64,000 nt of DNA from Mongoliimonas terrestris (GTDB lineage Bacteria; Pseudomonadota; Alphaproteobacteria; Rhizobiales; Pleomorphomonadaceae): the NCBI RefSeq assembly GCF_001927285.1, contig NZ_MSIG01000001.1, positions 1 to 64,000 on the forward strand. Direction: 5' to 3'. How positions within the stretch are numbered: the first letter of the stretch is position 1; each line of letters begins with the position of its first letter. The notes below the pieces were generated by a model. It was not told the DNA's origin and ran no database searches. It worked only from the letters and a program-made list of their open reading frames with translations. Made by a program: the position numbers and the translations under genes. Positions 37,404-46,473 of this stretch are shown here, piece by piece.

Positions 37404-38465
37404 ATGGACATCCGCATCGAGCGCATCGCCAAGACCTTCGACCGCTATCCGGCGCTCAACGACATCTCGCTCGACATCCGGTCCGGCGAGCTGGTGGCGC
37501 TGCTCGGCCCGTCCGGCTCCGGCAAGACCACACTGCTCCGCCTGATCGCCGGGCTGGAGCAGCCGTCGGCCGGCCGGGTCTGGTTCGGCGCGGAGGACGC
37601 CTCCTCGCTGACGATCCAGGAGCGCAACGTCGGCTTCGTCTTCCAGCACTACGCGCTCTTCAAGCACATGACGGTGCTCGACAACATCGGCTTTGGCCTG
37701 CGCGTCCGCCCGTCCGGCCGGCGGCCCGCGAAGGCGGAGATCCGACGGCGCGCCGAGGCGTTGCTCGACCTCGTCCAGCTCTCCGACCTCGGCAGGCGCT
37801 TCCCGGCGCAGCTCTCCGGCGGCCAGCGCCAGCGCGTGGCTCTCGCCCGCGCGCTTGCCATCGAGCCGCGCGTCCTTCTCCTCGACGAGCCGTTCGGCGC
37901 CCTCGACGCCAAGGTGCGCAAGGACCTCCGCCGTTGGCTGCGCGAGATCCACGACCGCACGGGCCACACCACGGTCTTCGTCACCCACGACCAGGAGGAG
38001 GCGATGGAACTCGCCGACCGGGTGGTGGTGATGTCGAACGGAAGGATCGAGCAGGTCGGCAGCGCCGACGAGATCTACGACGCGCCGGCCTCGCCCTTCG
38101 TCTTCTCCTTCATCGGCGCGTCGAACGCCCTGCCGATCCGCATCGCCGGCGGGCAGGCCCTCTTGGACGGGACCGTTCTGGACCTGCCCCCGCTCGCCGA
38201 GCGCGACGGGGAGGCCCGCCTTTATCTGCGGCCGCACGACCTCGCCGTCGTCGACGCGGGCGAAGGCACCATCATCGGCACGGTGGCCGCAGTCCGGCGG
38301 ACCAGCGGACACCGCCTGGTCGAACTTGCGATCGGCTCCGCTGGCGATCGCGTCGAGGTGGAGGTGCCAGCGAGCCGAGCCGTCAGCGCCGGCGAGCAGT
38401 TGGCCGTGAAGCCGCTGCGTTGGCGCATCTACCGGGACACGAACGCGCAGGCCCTGGCCGCATGA
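37404..38465 (+). CDS. cysA: Sulfate/thiosulfate import ATPase CysA
   Basis: This 353-aa ATPase has Walker A ([14 protein letters not shown]), a Q-loop ([14 protein letters not shown]), signature ([16 protein letters not shown]), Walker B ([17 protein letters not shown]), a switch His ([15 protein letters not shown]) and a C-terminal TOBE-type regulatory domain (about 240-350, with [14 protein letters not shown]). It starts at ATG 37404. Its stop overlaps the next gene as ATGA. It energises CysT/CysW. Confidence 0.95.
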   Translation: MDIRIERIAKTFDRYPALNDISLDIRSGELVALLGPSGSGKTTLLRLIAGLEQPSAGRVWFGAEDASSLTIQERNVGFVFQHYALFKHMTVLDNIGFGLRVRPSGRRPAKAEIRRRAEALLDLVQLSDLGRRFPAQLSGGQRQRVALARALAIEPRVLLLDEPFGALDAKVRKDLRRWLREIHDRTGHTTVFVTHDQEEAMELADRVVVMSNGRIEQVGSADEIYDAPASPFVFSFIGASNALPIRIAGGQALLDGTVLDLPPLAERDGEARLYLRPHDLAVVDAGEGTIIGTVAAVRRTSGHRLVELAIGSAGDRVEVEVPASRAVSAGEQLAVKPLRWRIYRDTNAQALAA

Positions 38466-39889
38466 TCCCCGTCCCGATCTGGCCCCGCTTCCTTTCGCTG
38501 AGACCGACGGAGCGGCCGGTCCGGATCGGGATCGTCGGATGCGGACTCACCGGCGCGGCTGCGGCCGTCGCTGTCGCCGATCGCTTCCGCCGTCCGGTGG
38601 ATCTCACCCTGGTCGATGCCTCCGGACGGTTCGGCTACGGTCTCGCCTACGGGGAAGGCGCGCTTGCGGGGCTGACGCTCAACGTCCGGGCCCGGGACCT
38701 GTCGCTGTTTCCGGATCGACCGGACGACTTCGTCGACTGGTTGATCCACCGGGGTCACGGACCCCGCCCCGAGATCAGCGCGGGTTTTCCCGAACGGTCG
38801 CGGTTCGGGGCCTATGTCGCCGACCGTCTGGCCGATCGGCTGAAGGGGCGCCGCGATCTCTCGGCCACCCTGTTGACCGATACGGCGATCGCCGGGCATC
38901 CGGTCGACGACGGCATCGAGATCGCGTTCCGCCGGTCGCCGGCGAGACGCTTCGACGCCGTCTTTCTGGCAACCGGCTGGGGCCTTCCGGCCACCCCGCG
39001 CCGCTTCGGCCGCAGCCCCTTCGCGCCGCTTCCGGAGGGCCTCAAGCCCTTGGACCGGATCCTGATCGTCGGGACGGGCCTGTCGATGGTGGACACGCTG
39101 CTCACCCTCAGGGCGGCCGGGCACGATGGACCGATCGAGGCGATCTCCCGGTGCGCGTTGCTGCCTCATCCGCACACGACCGATCCGGCCGATCCCGGTC
39201 TTGTGGATCTTCGCACCGTCGGATCCCTGTCGGGTCTTGTGCGGGCCGTCCGACGGACGATGGCGACGCGAGAGAAGGCCGGCGGCTCCTGGCAGGGCGT
39301 CGCCAATGTGGCCCGGTCCCAGGTGCAGGACGTCTGGACCTCCTTCGGCGTCGCCGACCGGCAGCGCTTCCTCACCCATGTGGCGCCCTATTGGGAGAAC
39401 GCCCGGCACCGCCTGCCGATGGGCCATTATGCGTTCCTGATGTCCGAAATCGAAGGCGGCCGGCTGATCCTGCGATCCGGGAAGGTACGATCCGTCGAGC
39501 AGGTGACCGACGGATACCGGACGATCCTCGAAGAGGCGCCCGCGGAGGGTCTCGTCCACGACCACGTTTTCGACTGCACCGGTCACCGGCCCGCCGTCGA
39601 GAGCCCGCTCATCCGCTCCCTCGCCGCGCAAGGGCTGGTCCGCCTCGATCCGCTCCGGCTCGGCCTCGATGTGGCGCGCTCCGGCCGGGCGCGTCTGCGG
39701 CGGGGCATCGCGACCGCGCCCGTCTTCGCCCTCGGACCGCTCGGGCGCGGCAGCCTCTACGAGATCACCGGCGTGCGCGAGATCGTCGAACAGGCCTTCA
39801 GGGCCGTGGATGCGATCGATAAGCTGGAGCGCCGGAAGGCCCGCGGCGATCAGGCGCCTGCCGCCTGGGACGTGTTCGCGTTCCGCTGA
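38462..39889 (+). CDS. FAD/NAD(P)-binding oxidoreductase
   Basis: This 475-aa protein has an N-terminal dinucleotide-binding fold ([17 protein letters not shown] at about 21-37, then [20 protein letters not shown]) of the FAD-NAD(P)-binding NAD_binding_9 type. A second nucleotide-binding loop is at [18 protein letters not shown] (about 200-217), and [10 protein letters not shown] is near 360. The start overlaps the cysA stop, so it belongs to the sulfate-import operon. Such proteins include putative hydroxylases and uncharacterised flavoproteins. A role in sulfur metabolism is implied by position only. The reaction is unknown. Confidence 0.8.
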   Translation: MIPVPIWPRFLSLRPTERPVRIGIVGCGLTGAAAAVAVADRFRRPVDLTLVDASGRFGYGLAYGEGALAGLTLNVRARDLSLFPDRPDDFVDWLIHRGHGPRPEISAGFPERSRFGAYVADRLADRLKGRRDLSATLLTDTAIAGHPVDDGIEIAFRRSPARRFDAVFLATGWGLPATPRRFGRSPFAPLPEGLKPLDRILIVGTGLSMVDTLLTLRAAGHDGPIEAISRCALLPHPHTTDPADPGLVDLRTVGSLSGLVRAVRRTMATREKAGGSWQGVANVARSQVQDVWTSFGVADRQRFLTHVAPYWENARHRLPMGHYAFLMSEIEGGRLILRSGKVRSVEQVTDGYRTILEEAPAEGLVHDHVFDCTGHRPAVESPLIRSLAAQGLVRLDPLRLGLDVARSGRARLRRGIATAPVFALGPLGRGSLYEITGVREIVEQAFRAVDAIDKLERRKARGDQAPAAWDVFAFR

Positions 39890-39948
39890 CGGGCTCGGCC
39901 GGCCGCGCTCGGAAGTCCCTTGTTGCCTGCCCAGGGCGAGAGGCATGC

Positions 39949-41682
39949 ATGTCCATTGATCAGGCCGCCATCATCGCCTTGGTCGGGCTTCTGCTCATCG
40001 CCTATGCGAGCGAACGCTTCCGGATCGAGGTCGTCGCTCTCGCCGGACTGGGGACAGCGATCGCGTGGGGCCTGGTCCCCTTCCCCGACGCCTTTTCCGG
40101 CTTCTCCAATCCGGCGGTCGTCACGGTTGCCGAAATCCTGCTGCTCGTCGGCGTCCTGACCCGCACGCGGCTCATCGACCGGCTCGCCGCCATCCTCGCC
40201 GCCCGTCTTCGCGGCGAGCGGGCGGTGATCGCGGCGGTCTGCGGCCTCGGCGCCGCCGTTTCGGTGTTCATGAACAACATCGGCGCGCTGGCCCTGATGC
40301 TCCCGCTGACGGTCGCCGTCTGCCGGGCCGCGTCGGTCCGGCTCGGCCACGTGCTGATACCGCTCTCCTTCGCGACGCTCCTCGGCGGCACCTGCTCGCT
40401 CATCGGAACGCCGGCCAACCTCGTCGTCTCCTCCGTGCGCACCGAGGCGCTCGGGGCCCCGTTCGGCTTTTTCGACCTCGCCGTCTACGGCGGTCCGGCG
40501 ACCCTCCTCGGTCTCGGTGTTCTTGTCGCCCTCGCGCCCATCCTTCTTGCCGGACGCGGCGACGACGGCGGTCCCCCGCCGATCGCCGGGCCGCGCCGGT
40601 TCCTCGCCGAATTCAAGGTGCCGGCCGTCTCGCCCCTGATCGGGCTGACGGTGGATCAGGCGGAACACCACGCGGGCGGCACCATTCACGCCCACATCCG
40701 GGCCGGCCGGCACGTGTTCGGCCGCCGCGACGCGGTCCGGATCCTGGCGGGCGACGTGGTGCTGATCGAGGCCGACGTCGCCGACGCGATCGCCCTCCGG
40801 GAGCGGGGCGACGCCGATCTCGTCGACGACGGCGCGGCCGACTGGGCGGAGGCGGTCGTGCTGCCCCAGAGCACGGTCATAGGCTCGACGGCGCGCGGCA
40901 TCGCCGCCTTTGAGCACCACGGGGTGACCGTCGCCGCCATGTCGCCGCAGACGAGCCGGATCGAAGGCCGCCTTGCCGATGTCCGGATCGCCATCGGTGA
41001 CGTCCTCCTGCTCCGCGGTCGACGCGAGGCCATCGACCGGGCGATCGAGGACACCGATTGCCTCGCCGTCTCGCCGCGCGGGCTCGCCGCCATCCAGCCG
41101 AGCGGACCGATGGTCCTGGCCGTGTTCGCCGCCGCGGTGACGCTCGCCGCCACAGGCCTTCTGCCGCCGGAGATCGCCTTCGGCGCGGCGGTCCTCGCGC
41201 TCGCGTTGTCCGGGTTCCTGGACCTCCGTACCGCGCTCGCGAGCCTCAACTGGCCGGTCCTCCTCATGCTCGCGGCGCTGATCCCGATCGGCACCGCCTT
41301 CCAGGAGACCGGCGCCGCCGCCGTGATCGCGCAAGGGCTGCTCGATCTCACCGGCGCGTCCGGCGCCGTCGCGGTGATCGCGGTCATCCTTACCGTGGCC
41401 GTCATCGTGACGCCCTTCGTGAACAACGTCTCGGCCGCCACCGCCCTGGCGCCGATCGCCCTCTCGCTTGCCGAGGCGACGGGCCTTCCGCCCGATCCCA
41501 TTCTCATGGCGGTCGCCGTCGCCGTCTCCTTCGACTTCCTCACCCCCTTCGGCCACCACAACAACACGATCGTGATGAGCGTCGGCGCCTACCGCTTCGC
41601 CGACTTCGTCCGCCTCGGGCTGCCGGTCCTCGTCGTCTGCGCCGGATCGATCCTCCTGATCGCAGCTATGAAGATCGGGTGA
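39949..41682 (+). CDS. SLC13-type anion transporter with TrkA-C domains
   Basis: This 577-aa membrane protein of the divalent anion:Na+ symporter/ArsB-NhaD superfamily has about eleven helices. The paired hairpin motifs are VFMNNIGALALMLPLTVAVC with GGTCSLIGTPANLVVSSVRT in the first half, and PFVNNVSAATALAPIALSLA with FLTPFGHHNNTIVMSVGAYR in the second. The central cytoplasmic loop (about 220-390) contains two TrkA-C (RCK_C) domains, as in sulfate permeases of the SAC1/SLT group and related bacterial proteins. It starts at ATG 39949, 59 bases after the flavoprotein gene, and is probably a low-affinity sulfate or sulfite carrier. Confidence 0.88.
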   Translation: MSIDQAAIIALVGLLLIAYASERFRIEVVALAGLGTAIAWGLVPFPDAFSGFSNPAVVTVAEILLLVGVLTRTRLIDRLAAILAARLRGERAVIAAVCGLGAAVSVFMNNIGALALMLPLTVAVCRAASVRLGHVLIPLSFATLLGGTCSLIGTPANLVVSSVRTEALGAPFGFFDLAVYGGPATLLGLGVLVALAPILLAGRGDDGGPPPIAGPRRFLAEFKVPAVSPLIGLTVDQAEHHAGGTIHAHIRAGRHVFGRRDAVRILAGDVVLIEADVADAIALRERGDADLVDDGAADWAEAVVLPQSTVIGSTARGIAAFEHHGVTVAAMSPQTSRIEGRLADVRIAIGDVLLLRGRREAIDRAIEDTDCLAVSPRGLAAIQPSGPMVLAVFAAAVTLAATGLLPPEIAFGAAVLALALSGFLDLRTALASLNWPVLLMLAALIPIGTAFQETGAAAVIAQGLLDLTGASGAVAVIAVILTVAVIVTPFVNNVSAATALAPIALSLAEATGLPPDPILMAVAVAVSFDFLTPFGHHNNTIVMSVGAYRFADFVRLGLPVLVVCAGSILLIAAMKIG

Positions 41683-41739
41683 CGGGTACCCTCGGCTGTG
41701 GGTATGCGGTCCGGCGTTCGCCGCGCCGGTTTCCGCGTG

Positions 41740-41776
41740 CGGTCATCAGTGGCCGGAACTTGAGTTCCGAAATGCG
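41740..41776 (+). repeat. 37-nt dispersed element, copy 2
   Basis: This second copy of the element at 28615-28651 has the same orientation. It ends 12 bases before the stop codon of the transposase remnant at 41789, on the side where the insertion-sequence end would be expected. It contains the palindrome GGAACT-TG-AGTTCC. Confidence 0.6.
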
Positions 41777-41788
41777 TCGATTGCGTTG

Positions 41789-42062
41789 TTAAACCTGGCG
41801 CAGAACGTGGGCCGATGCGGCTGCAAGTTCGTTCGCCTGCAGACGCAATCGGCGTCTCGTCCTCTCAGGCCACGACGTTCCCGGCGCGGGAACCAGCTTG
41901 GCCAGCGTTTGGAGGGTCTGCGCCGCGGCGGCGAGGTGGAACTCGTCCCTGGTCCCGTTCGGACCGCGCAGCCTCAGCCAGTCGAGGCGCAGGATCCGCT
42001 TCAGGTGTGCAAAGAGCATCTCGGCCTTTTTTCGCTCGCGGCGGGAGACGGGTACTCCTCCG
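41789..42062 (-). pseudogene. Transposase C-terminal remnant (IS1182-like)
   Basis: On the minus strand a frame reads VSRRERKKAEMLFAHLKRIL, RLDWLRLRGPNGTRDEFHLA and AAAQTLQTLAKLVP, the C-terminal end of a DDE transposase of the IS1182/DDE_Tnp_1_6 type. Upstream of about 42062 the similarity moves into another frame (ARDIAAAEE) and is lost. The catalytic core is absent. A copy of the dispersed 37-nt element lies just past its stop. Confidence 0.65.
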
Positions 42063-42343
42063 CCGCGGCGATGTCGCGGGCCCTGGTGAAAGCTCGCCTG
42101 CTCGCAGGCCCATAGGCCAGCAAGGCAGCGTCGGACCCGGATCTGAAGGCCGTTTGACAGTCAACGATCGCGGCGGTGCGAAGCGTCAATCCCGCTGGCG
42201 CCGATCGATCGAGGAAGTCCACGGCGTCTTGTTTCCGTGACACGCGACGCGGCGAGCCGCGCGACAAAGGCGCGAAACGCCTCACGGGTGTTTGTGTCCG
42301 GGCGAAGGGGAACTCCCTTTCGGCAATGCTGGAGCACGCCACG

Positions 42344-44455
42344 ATGGTTACCGTGACCGGAACAGACAAGAACGACAAGGCCTGGCTGATCGAATACAGC
42401 CTCGTCCTTCAGGACTGGATCGTCCTGGGCGGACTGCAGGGCAGCGGTGCTGCCGACACGATCGACGGCAAGGGTGGGGACGACACCATCTTCGGATGGG
42501 GAGGCGATGACTGGCTGTACGGCGGAAGCGGGAAGGACCGCATCGCCGGCGGCAAGGGGAACGACCACATCTTCGGTGGCGACGGCGACGACCACGACCT
42601 CGGCGGCGGGGACGGCGACGACTACATCGACGGCGGCAGCGGCTACAATGTCTTCTACGGGGGCGCGGGCAACGATTCCCTCATCTCGCTGAACGGCACC
42701 GAAGGCAATGCCCTCCACGGCGGCAAGGGCAACGACACCTACATCATCGATTCAGCCAACGATCGCGTCGCCGAGTACGACGGCGAAGGCTACGACCGCG
42801 TGCTGTTCCGCGGCTTTGAATTCAGACCCAATCTCGAGATCCTCTACGACCCGAACCAGACCAGCAAGGATCCGGACGTCCTATTCACCTCCGAGATCGA
42901 GGAGATCGTCTACGACGGTCCGTCCAAGACATCCGTCGTCGTCGAGGGAACCTCGACGAACAACATCATCCGGACGAAGGACGGGTCGGACACCATCTAT
43001 TCCCACGGCGGGAATGACGTCGTCCACGCCGGCGGCGGTCAGGACACGGTCAACGGCGGCAATGGCAACGACAAGCTCTACGGCGGCGACGGCCAGGACG
43101 AGCTCTCCGGCGACCGGGACGACGACGTCCTGGACGGCGGCACGGGCGCCGACCGTCTGTTCGGCGGGATCGGCAACGATCGGTATGTGGTCGACAATGC
43201 GGACGACCTTGTTCTCGGCGAAGTCGTGGGCGGCGGCTTCGACGTCATCGAATCGGCCGTCCTCAGCACCATGGCGCTGAAGGACGTCTGGGCGAACACG
43301 GGATCCGACCTGCGCTACGTCGAGGGCCTCGCCTACACCGGATCCGCGGCGGCGGTCCTCACCGGCAACAGCTTGGGCAACCAGCTCAGCGCCTTCTGGG
43401 CGGCCGGCGCGACCCTGAAAGGCGGTGCCGGGGACGACACCCTCTATGGAAGCGGCAAGGCCGACGTCCTTGAAGGGGGCGACGACGACGACACGCTCTA
43501 CGGCGGCGGCGGCCACGATCACCTGGAGGGCGGCTTCGGGATCGACACCTACTTCGGCGGCACCGGCAACGACACCTATGTGGTCGACGCCAGCAGCGAA
43601 AAGGTCGTGGAGCAGGCCGGCGAGGGCTATGACACCGTGCTCGCATGGGTCGACTACGTGTTGTCGAGCAACGTGGAACGGGCGGATCTGCTGTCCGACA
43701 TGGGCGGCAGCCTGATCGGCAACGACCTGGCGAACACGCTCACCGGCAGCAAGGTGGGCGGCAACACGCTGAACGGCGGCGGGGGCAAGGACAAGCTGAC
43801 AGGCGGCAACGCCAGCGACACGCTGATCGGTGGAACCGGCCAGGACAGCATGTACGGCTTTCTGGGCGACGACACCTTCCATGTCGACAGCGCCGACGAC
43901 ATCGTCCACGAGTGGCTCGATTCCGGAGAGGACAAGATCGTCACCAGCGTGAACTACAGCCTCAACGACCTGATCTACGGGTACGTGGAGGAGCTCGTCG
44001 CAGAAAACCTGGACAAGAGCTTCGTCCTCTCCGGCAATCAGCTCGACAACACGATCCGTGCCGCCGGAAAGGACGACACCCTCAGCGGGAAGGGCGGCCA
44101 GGACCGGCTGTTCGGCTATGCCGGCGCGGACACCCTGTCGGGGGGTGTGGGGGACGACCGTCTCTATGGCGGCCTCGGCAACGACAAGCTCTTCGGCGGC
44201 GAGGATGACGACACGCACTACGGGGGCGGCGGAGCCGACACCTACTTCTTCAAGTCCGGCGACGGGGCGGACACGATCGCGGACTTCGAGGACGGTTTGG
44301 ACAAGGTGGCGGTAACCGGCGGAAAGCTGTCCGATCTGGTGCTCGGAGAGACCGCCGATGGCGTGACGATCAGCTTCAGCGGTCTCGACTTCTCGGTCCT
44401 GCTGGCCGGCATCAACCCCGGCGCCGTCACGGCCGCGGATTTCGTCTTCGCTTGA
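42344..44455 (+). CDS. RTX (haemolysin-type Ca-binding) secreted protein
   Basis: This 703-aa protein is built almost entirely of GGxGxDxLx calcium-binding nonapeptides, for example GGKGNDHIFGGDGDD, GGNGNDKLYGGDGQDEL and GGVGDDRLYGGLGNDKLFGG. At least 25 units are visible. These alternate with a recurring segment of the form GNDTYVVD...V.E..GEGYDTV (near residues 125, 275, 410 and 515). There is no N-terminal signal peptide. The C-terminus (TADGVTISFSGLDFSVLLAG, ending AADFVFA) looks like a type I secretion tail. I start it at ATG 42344, after GGAG; ATG 42326 is the alternative. The ABC exporter and fusion protein downstream are the obvious secretion partners. No enzymatic domain is visible, so a surface or matrix role is more likely than a toxin. 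Confidence 0.9.
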   Translation: MVTVTGTDKNDKAWLIEYSLVLQDWIVLGGLQGSGAADTIDGKGGDDTIFGWGGDDWLYGGSGKDRIAGGKGNDHIFGGDGDDHDLGGGDGDDYIDGGSGYNVFYGGAGNDSLISLNGTEGNALHGGKGNDTYIIDSANDRVAEYDGEGYDRVLFRGFEFRPNLEILYDPNQTSKDPDVLFTSEIEEIVYDGPSKTSVVVEGTSTNNIIRTKDGSDTIYSHGGNDVVHAGGGQDTVNGGNGNDKLYGGDGQDELSGDRDDDVLDGGTGADRLFGGIGNDRYVVDNADDLVLGEVVGGGFDVIESAVLSTMALKDVWANTGSDLRYVEGLAYTGSAAAVLTGNSLGNQLSAFWAAGATLKGGAGDDTLYGSGKADVLEGGDDDDTLYGGGGHDHLEGGFGIDTYFGGTGNDTYVVDASSEKVVEQAGEGYDTVLAWVDYVLSSNVERADLLSDMGGSLIGNDLANTLTGSKVGGNTLNGGGGKDKLTGGNASDTLIGGTGQDSMYGFLGDDTFHVDSADDIVHEWLDSGEDKIVTSVNYSLNDLIYGYVEELVAENLDKSFVLSGNQLDNTIRAAGKDDTLSGKGGQDRLFGYAGADTLSGGVGDDRLYGGLGNDKLFGGEDDDTHYGGGGADTYFFKSGDGADTIADFEDGLDKVAVTGGKLSDLVLGETADGVTISFSGLDFSVLLAGINPGAVTAADFVFA

Positions 44456-44474
44456 GCGGCCAGAACTGATGGAC

Positions 44475-44510
44475 GAAGGCCCGGCGGTCCCCAGCCGGGC
44501 CTTCTTTTTT
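44475..44510 (+). terminator. Rho-independent terminator after the RTX gene
   Basis: A perfect 11-bp stem (44475-44485 GAAGGCCCGGC with 44494-44504 GCCGGGCCTTC) and 8-base loop are followed by six T residues (44505-44510), 19 bases after the RTX stop. It would uncouple high RTX expression from the secretion genes downstream. Confidence 0.9.
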
Positions 44511-44761
44511 CGGAGGCTGAAACATTCGGCGGCATCGGCCGGAAACCTCGCCGCCGCAAGGTCTCTTTCGTGAGCCGACCCCACCGGGAGAGCCTTGATG
44601 CCATCGGACGAGATTGAACGGATCGAAGCGCGGTTCGCGATTCCCCGCGCCGGCGAGAGCACGACGGGCAGCCGTCCTGCGGCCCGTCGATGGACCAGGG
44701 CCGGCCGCGCCTCTCGGCCGACCGCGCACGCGGCGCGGCCCTTCTTCAGGGACCATGCAGC

Positions 44762-46471
44762 ATGATGCCCAGCGCCTTTCTCGCCCGCCTCACACCGGCG
44801 CGGCGCGCCTTTGCGGCAGCGGCGGTCGCCTCGGTGGCGGCAAACGTCCTCTCCCTCGCCGGGGCCTTCTACTCGGTGCAGATCTTCGATCGCGTCTTTG
44901 CAAGCGGCAGCCACGAGACGCTGCTCGTGCTCTCGGTCCTGTTCGCGGGACTGCTCCTGGCGCAGGGCGTGTTCGAGCGGATCCGCGGCGGGCTGATGGC
45001 CGAGGTCGGCCGGTGGATGGAGGCGAGCCAGTCGCCGGCCATCCTGCGCTCCGCCATGCGCCGTCAGGCCGACGCCGCCGCGGACCTTCGCGATCTCGCC
45101 ACCGTGCGCAGCACCATGACCGGCCAAGGCTGGACGGCCGTGATGGACCTGCCGTGGTCGCCACTGTTTGTCGCCATCCTCTCCCTGGTGCATCCCTGGC
45201 TCGGTCTGCTCGCCGCGGCAGCGGGTGCCCTGCTGCTCGCCCTGACGGTGGGTCTCGACCGGTGGACCCGGTCGCAGGTCCGCGCCTCCGCCCCGGACCT
45301 CGTGCGGGCGCAGCGCCTCATATCGGCGGCATCCCGGGCCGGCGATGCCGTGGAGGCGATGGGCCTCTCCGCCAGTGTCGCCGCGACTTGGGCCGAGCTC
45401 AGCGCTCCGGGTCAGGCCCGCGTGCACCGTCTGGCGCGGACGGGCGCCACCGTCCAGGTGGCCGCCAAGGTGGTGCGGCTGGCGGCCCAGCTCGCCGGGA
45501 TGGGGCTCGGCGCCTATCTGGTTCTGGACAACCATCTGACCGCCGGCCTGCTGGTCGCGAGTTCCATCCTGCTGGCGCGCGCGCTGGCGCCCGTCGAGCA
45601 GGTGGCCGCCGCCTGGCGGTCCTTGCAGGACGCCCGCGAGGCGCTTCGCCGTCTCGATCGGACCGAGGCGGAGGGCGCCGGCGACAAGCACAGCCTGGCG
45701 CTGCCGGACTTGGCCGGGCACGTCGCCGTCGCCGGCCTGTCGCTCGCCCTGCCGGGTCTGCGCCGGCCCATCCTCGACGGCATCACCTTCGACCTCGAGC
45801 CCGGCCAGTGCCTCGGCATCATCGGCCCTTCCGGCAGCGGCAAGTCGAGCCTTGCCCGGCTCCTCCTCGGCCTTGCCCGCCCGTCCGGAGGCGAGGTCCT
45901 CCTCGACGGACTTCCCGCCCCCATGTTCGACCACGACCGGTTCGGCAGCCAGATCGGCTACCTGCCCCAGGACGTGCAGCTCTTGCCGGGGACCGTCGCG
46001 CAGAACATCGCCCGGTTCCGGCCGGCGGACCCGGACAGCATCGTGGCGGCCGCGACGGATGCGGGGGTCCACGCGCTGATCCTGTCCCTTCCCAACGGCT
46101 ACGACACCCTGCTTCAGGAGGGCGGCGCGCCGCTCTCCGGCGGGCAGCGGCAGCGCATCGCGCTTGCCCGGGCCCTTTACGGAAACCCGCGGCTGCTGGT
46201 GCTCGACGAGCCCGACAGCGCCCTCGATGCCGTCGGCGAGCAGGCGCTGGTGCGGACCGTCGCGGCGCTCCGCCAACGGGGGACCACCACCATCCTGATC
46301 GGCCATCGCATGGCGGCTTTCCGGACCGCCGACATGCTTCTGGTGCTGCGGGACGGGCGCATGGAGCGCTTCGGCCCGCGTGAAGCCGTCATCCGCTCGT
46401 TCCAGGCGAGAACCGGCGCCGCCCTGCCCGTCGATCCCCGCCGACACACGCTCCAGACCGCAGAGGCCTGA
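44762..46471 (+). CDS. Type I secretion ABC transporter (PrtD-like)
   Basis: This 569-aa fused permease/ATPase has an N-terminal membrane domain (about residues 10-290) without a C39 peptidase. Its ATPase domain has Walker A GIIGPSGSGKSSLARLL (about 351-367), LPQDVQLLPGTVAQNIARF, signature [17 protein letters not shown] (about 458) and Walker B LLVLDEPDSALDA (about 479). It starts at the first of two ATGs, 44762. It is followed after 2 bases by the fusion-protein gene. With the RTX gene upstream it forms the inner-membrane part of a type I system. Confidence 0.93.
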   Translation: MMPSAFLARLTPARRAFAAAAVASVAANVLSLAGAFYSVQIFDRVFASGSHETLLVLSVLFAGLLLAQGVFERIRGGLMAEVGRWMEASQSPAILRSAMRRQADAAADLRDLATVRSTMTGQGWTAVMDLPWSPLFVAILSLVHPWLGLLAAAAGALLLALTVGLDRWTRSQVRASAPDLVRAQRLISAASRAGDAVEAMGLSASVAATWAELSAPGQARVHRLARTGATVQVAAKVVRLAAQLAGMGLGAYLVLDNHLTAGLLVASSILLARALAPVEQVAAAWRSLQDAREALRRLDRTEAEGAGDKHSLALPDLAGHVAVAGLSLALPGLRRPILDGITFDLEPGQCLGIIGPSGSGKSSLARLLLGLARPSGGEVLLDGLPAPMFDHDRFGSQIGYLPQDVQLLPGTVAQNIARFRPADPDSIVAAATDAGVHALILSLPNGYDTLLQEGGAPLSGGQRQRIALARALYGNPRLLVLDEPDSALDAVGEQALVRTVAALRQRGTTTILIGHRMAAFRTADMLLVLRDGRMERFGPREAVIRSFQARTGAALPVDPRRHTLQTAEA

Positions 46472-46473
46472 CC

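Noticed and set aside
36683..39889. 1068-codon plus-strand frame
   Set aside because: Its first two thirds are a wrong-frame reading of cysW and cysA. Only the last part, from 38462, is the real flavoprotein gene.
42344..44455. RTX protein as a pore-forming toxin
   Set aside because: There is no hydrophobic pore-forming region, acylation lysine context or hlyC-type gene nearby; the protein is repeats throughout.
42881..46447. 1188-codon minus-strand frame
   Set aside because: It lies opposite the RTX and type I secretion genes, whose products are unmistakable. The antisense frame has no domain and spans a terminator.
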